Under the pieces are notes generated by a model. The model searched no databases and was not told the DNA's origin. It saw nothing but the letters and a program-made list of their open reading frames with translations. From the NCBI GenBank assembly GCA_023459755.1, contig JAEWSS010000162.1, positions 1 through 5,909 of the forward strand: a stretch of DNA of 5,909 bases. Reading direction: 5' to 3'. Below are positions 4,507 through 5,909 of this stretch, piece after piece. How positions within the stretch are numbered: position 1 is the stretch's first letter; every line of letters begins with the position of its first letter. A program made the position numbers and the translations under genes. This DNA comes from Verrucomicrobiota bacterium (lineage in GTDB: Bacteria > Verrucomicrobiota > Lentisphaeria > Victivallales > Victivallaceae).

Positions 4507-5750
4507 AATTTGATAGAGTCCTTGAGGTCGGTTATGGTTCGGCGGGCTGAGTCGCCCATGTTGCCGAGCGCTCCGAAAATCGAGGTGAACATGCCGCGTT
4601 TGCGGTTGAGATTGGCGATTTTCAGCAGTTCGGCGGCGTAGCAGAGCGAACCCCAGAGCGACGAATAGCGCGGATCGGCCAGGAATCCGAGGTCCTGTTC
4701 ATGGTCATACGGTGCGCCGATTCGCACCGGCAGGTCGAACATACTGTGGAATATCTCGGCGGTGCGCGGAAACAATGCGCCGCCGCCGGTCAGAATTCCG
4801 CCGGAAGCGAGGTTGCGCAGCGCCGACTGATCGGGAAATCCGTTGCGGACGATGGTGAACAGTTCGCGCAAACGCAGGTCGATGATCTTTTCAAAGCTGG
4901 CCAGCGGAATGCGGCGGCCGGACACCTCCACCATGCCGGAATTCACGGCCGAGGGTTGTTGCAGCAGACTGCCGGTGAAAACGCCGCGGCAGACGTCAAG
5001 CGGCAGATTCAGCCCGATTGAGAGGTCGTTGGCCAGGTGGTCGAATCCGACCGGGATCACGCCGGAGGCGAAAACGCCGTCGTTGAAGATGGCGATATAT
5101 TCGGTGGTGCCGCGGCCGACGTCAACCAGCAGCGCGCCGTGTTCGCGTTCCTCCTGACTGACCACGGCGTAGAGGTCGGCCAGTCCGCTGAAGATCAAAC
5201 TTGGCGGTTCTTCAAAGCCGGCGTCGATGAACGCGGTGCGGAAGTTGTTGATGCGGTTTGCGTCGCCGAAGATAACGTGAGAGAACAGCTCGAATTTTCT
5301 GGCGTTCTGGTCGATTGGATTGCGAACCCGGCGAACGTCGTCGAGCACATAGTAGCTGTCGGCGATATTGAATTTTTCGAGGTTTCCGGAGAGCGTCTTC
5401 TGTTCGATCGCGTCGGCGGCGGCCTGAAGGTCGGCGGCGGAGACTTTTCCGTCCACGAACAGCGCCGCGGACTCCTGGCGGCTGGCGATGTTGCAGCCGG
5501 AAATATTCATGGCGAAGATGCGCGACTTGTTGAGCATTTTCGAGGTGTCGGCCCGGTCAAATGCGGCGATGAGTTTTTCCAGCACGCGGTCCATATCGGC
5601 GATTTCGCCTTTGACCACTTCGCCGTCCACCGGTTCTTCCGCGAAGTCGATCACCCGCAGCGGCTCGTCCTCCGTGACCTCGCCGGTGACAACGCAGATC
5701 TTGGAGCTGCCGATCTCTACGGCAGTGACAATATCGGTATGTTTGAACAT
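4503..5750 (-). CDS. ftsA: Cell division protein FtsA (415 aa)
   Basis: Actin/Hsp70-fold ATP-binding protein that anchors FtsZ filaments to the cytoplasmic membrane and recruits later division proteins. Visible motifs are phosphate-1 VEIGSSKICVVTGEV (11-25), the 1C-type insertion around 84-165 (NISGCNIAS start), SLIFSGLADLYAV (184-196), phosphate-2 LLVDVGRGTTEY (207-218), VIPVGFDHLANDL (231-243), the adenosine motif GGILTGGGALFPR (317-329), VRIGAP (342-347) and a YSSLWGSLCYA segment (362-372). The length matches E. coli FtsA (about 420). Two oddities: phosphate-2 has Arg213 where DIGGGTT has Gly, and the C-terminal helix ARRTITDLKDSIKL is amphipathic but lacks the bulky aromatics typical of the FtsA membrane anchor. 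The start at 5750 has an AAAGGA ribosome binding site about seven bases upstream. ftsZ follows with an ATGA overlap. No ftsQ or ddl lies immediately upstream. Confidence 0.93.
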   Translation of the reverse strand: MFKHTDIVTAVEIGSSKICVVTGEVTEDEPLRVIDFAEEPVDGEVVKGEIADMDRVLEKLIAAFDRADTSKMLNKSRIFAMNISGCNIASRQESAALFVDGKVSAADLQAAADAIEQKTLSGNLEKFNIADSYYVLDDVRRVRNPIDQNARKFELFSHVIFGDANRINNFRTAFIDAGFEEPPSLIFSGLADLYAVVSQEEREHGALLVDVGRGTTEYIAIFNDGVFASGVIPVGFDHLANDLSIGLNLPLDVCRGVFTGSLLQQPSAVNSGMVEVSGRRIPLASFEKIIDLRLRELFTIVRNGFPDQSALRNLASGGILTGGGALFPRTAEIFHSMFDLPVRIGAPYDHEQDLGFLADPRYSSLWGSLCYAAELLKIANLNRKRGMFTSIFGALGNMGDSARRTITDLKDSIKL

Positions 5751-5783
5751 GTTCTATTCCTTTGTAGAAAAGATACCGCAAAA

Positions 5784-5812
5784 GCTGTAAATTTCCAGTC
5801 GCAAACGTTCAA
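5784..5812 (-). promoter_or_regulatory. Possible ftsA promoter
   Basis: On the minus strand TTGAAC (complement of 5807-5812) is followed after 17 bases by TACAGC (complement of 5784-5789). The -35 box is fair and the -10 box is poor. The location, 34 bases or more upstream of the ftsA start, is suitable. Confidence 0.25.
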
Positions 5813-5815
5813 TTT

Positions 5816-5839
5816 TCCGGTTTTTTTTACATCCGGTTT
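5816..5839. repeat. Direct repeat TCCGGTTT in the divergent intergenic region
   Basis: TCCGGTTT occurs at 5816-5823 and again at 5832-5839, a 16-base period, with a T-run and ACA between. The second copy overlaps the -35 box of the + strand promoter candidate and the first lies just upstream of the ftsA -35 candidate. It could be a paired regulator site; chance is not excluded. Confidence 0.25.
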
Positions 5840-5866
5840 GCGCGGAGGCGCGCGAAGCGCTATATT
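5838..5866 (+). promoter_or_regulatory. Promoter candidate for the + strand gene starting at 5893
   Basis: TTGCGC (5838-5843), a 17-base spacer, TATATT (5861-5866). Transcription would begin near 5873, about 20 bases before the ATG at 5893. The good -10 box, ideal spacing and a matching start codon support it. Confidence 0.45.
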
Positions 5867-5892
5867 ACCCGATACAACGACAGGATTTTGCT

Positions 5893-5909
5893 ATGAATTT
5901 ATACTATAC
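5893..5909 (+). CDS. Start of a gene divergent from ftsA, 3' truncated by the window end
   Basis: ATG 5893-5895 is preceded by AGGA (5882-5885) at seven bases and by a promoter candidate at 5838-5866. Only MNLYY and part of the next codon are visible, so nothing can be said about function. It would be transcribed away from ftsA, making 5751-5892 a divergent promoter region. Confidence 0.45.

Overview
The window looks like a chromosomal segment of a Gram-negative-type bacterium, most plausibly from the PVC superphylum and perhaps Lentisphaerae (Victivallis-like). This is an inference from three things: an FtsA/FtsZ pair with unusually divergent signature motifs, an FAD-dependent oxidoreductase of the FAD_oxidored (PF12831-like) type that is common in that group, and moderately GC-rich genes separated by AT-rich spacers. 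No rRNA, tRNA, CRISPR array, transposase or phage gene was seen, so the assignment rests on protein character alone.

Layout, left to right. (1) Positions 1-866 (+) hold the 3' part of a NifS/IscS-like cysteine desulfurase whose N-terminus lies outside the window. (2) Positions 867-1705 are an AT-rich stretch that looks non-coding at first sight but resolves into two compact small-gene units. The first has a promoter-like element (958-985), a strongly structured RNA segment ending in a T-tract (about 993-1096), a 39-residue single-span membrane protein (1130-1249) and an intrinsic terminator (1305-1333). The second has a near-consensus promoter (1365-1392), a perfect Shine-Dalgarno, a 54-residue basic protein (1454-1618) and an intrinsic terminator (1652-1679). 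(3) Positions 1769-3103 (+) encode a 444-residue FAD-dependent oxidoreductase, closed by a 13-bp perfect-stem terminator (3124-3157). (4) On the minus strand, ftsA (5750-4503) and ftsZ (4506-3310) form a translationally coupled pair with an ATGA overlap. (5) Positions 5751-5892 are a divergent intergenic region with promoter-like elements for ftsA and for a + strand gene whose first codons start at 5893.

How the genes fit together: FtsA is the actin-like membrane tether for FtsZ, the tubulin-like GTPase of the division ring. FtsZ keeps a recognisable C-terminal FtsA-binding peptide, yet its GTP-binding signature (GGGLATG instead of GGGTGTG) and T7 loop (Asn replaced by Gly) are altered, and FtsA has an Arg in its phosphate-2 loop. 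The usual ftsA neighbours (ftsQ, ddl, mur genes) are not immediately upstream. The desulfurase, the oxidoreductase and the two small genes have no visible functional link to division; each appears to be its own transcription unit. The most novel material is the small-gene/structured-RNA island at 867-1705 and the altered FtsZ/FtsA active-site motifs.
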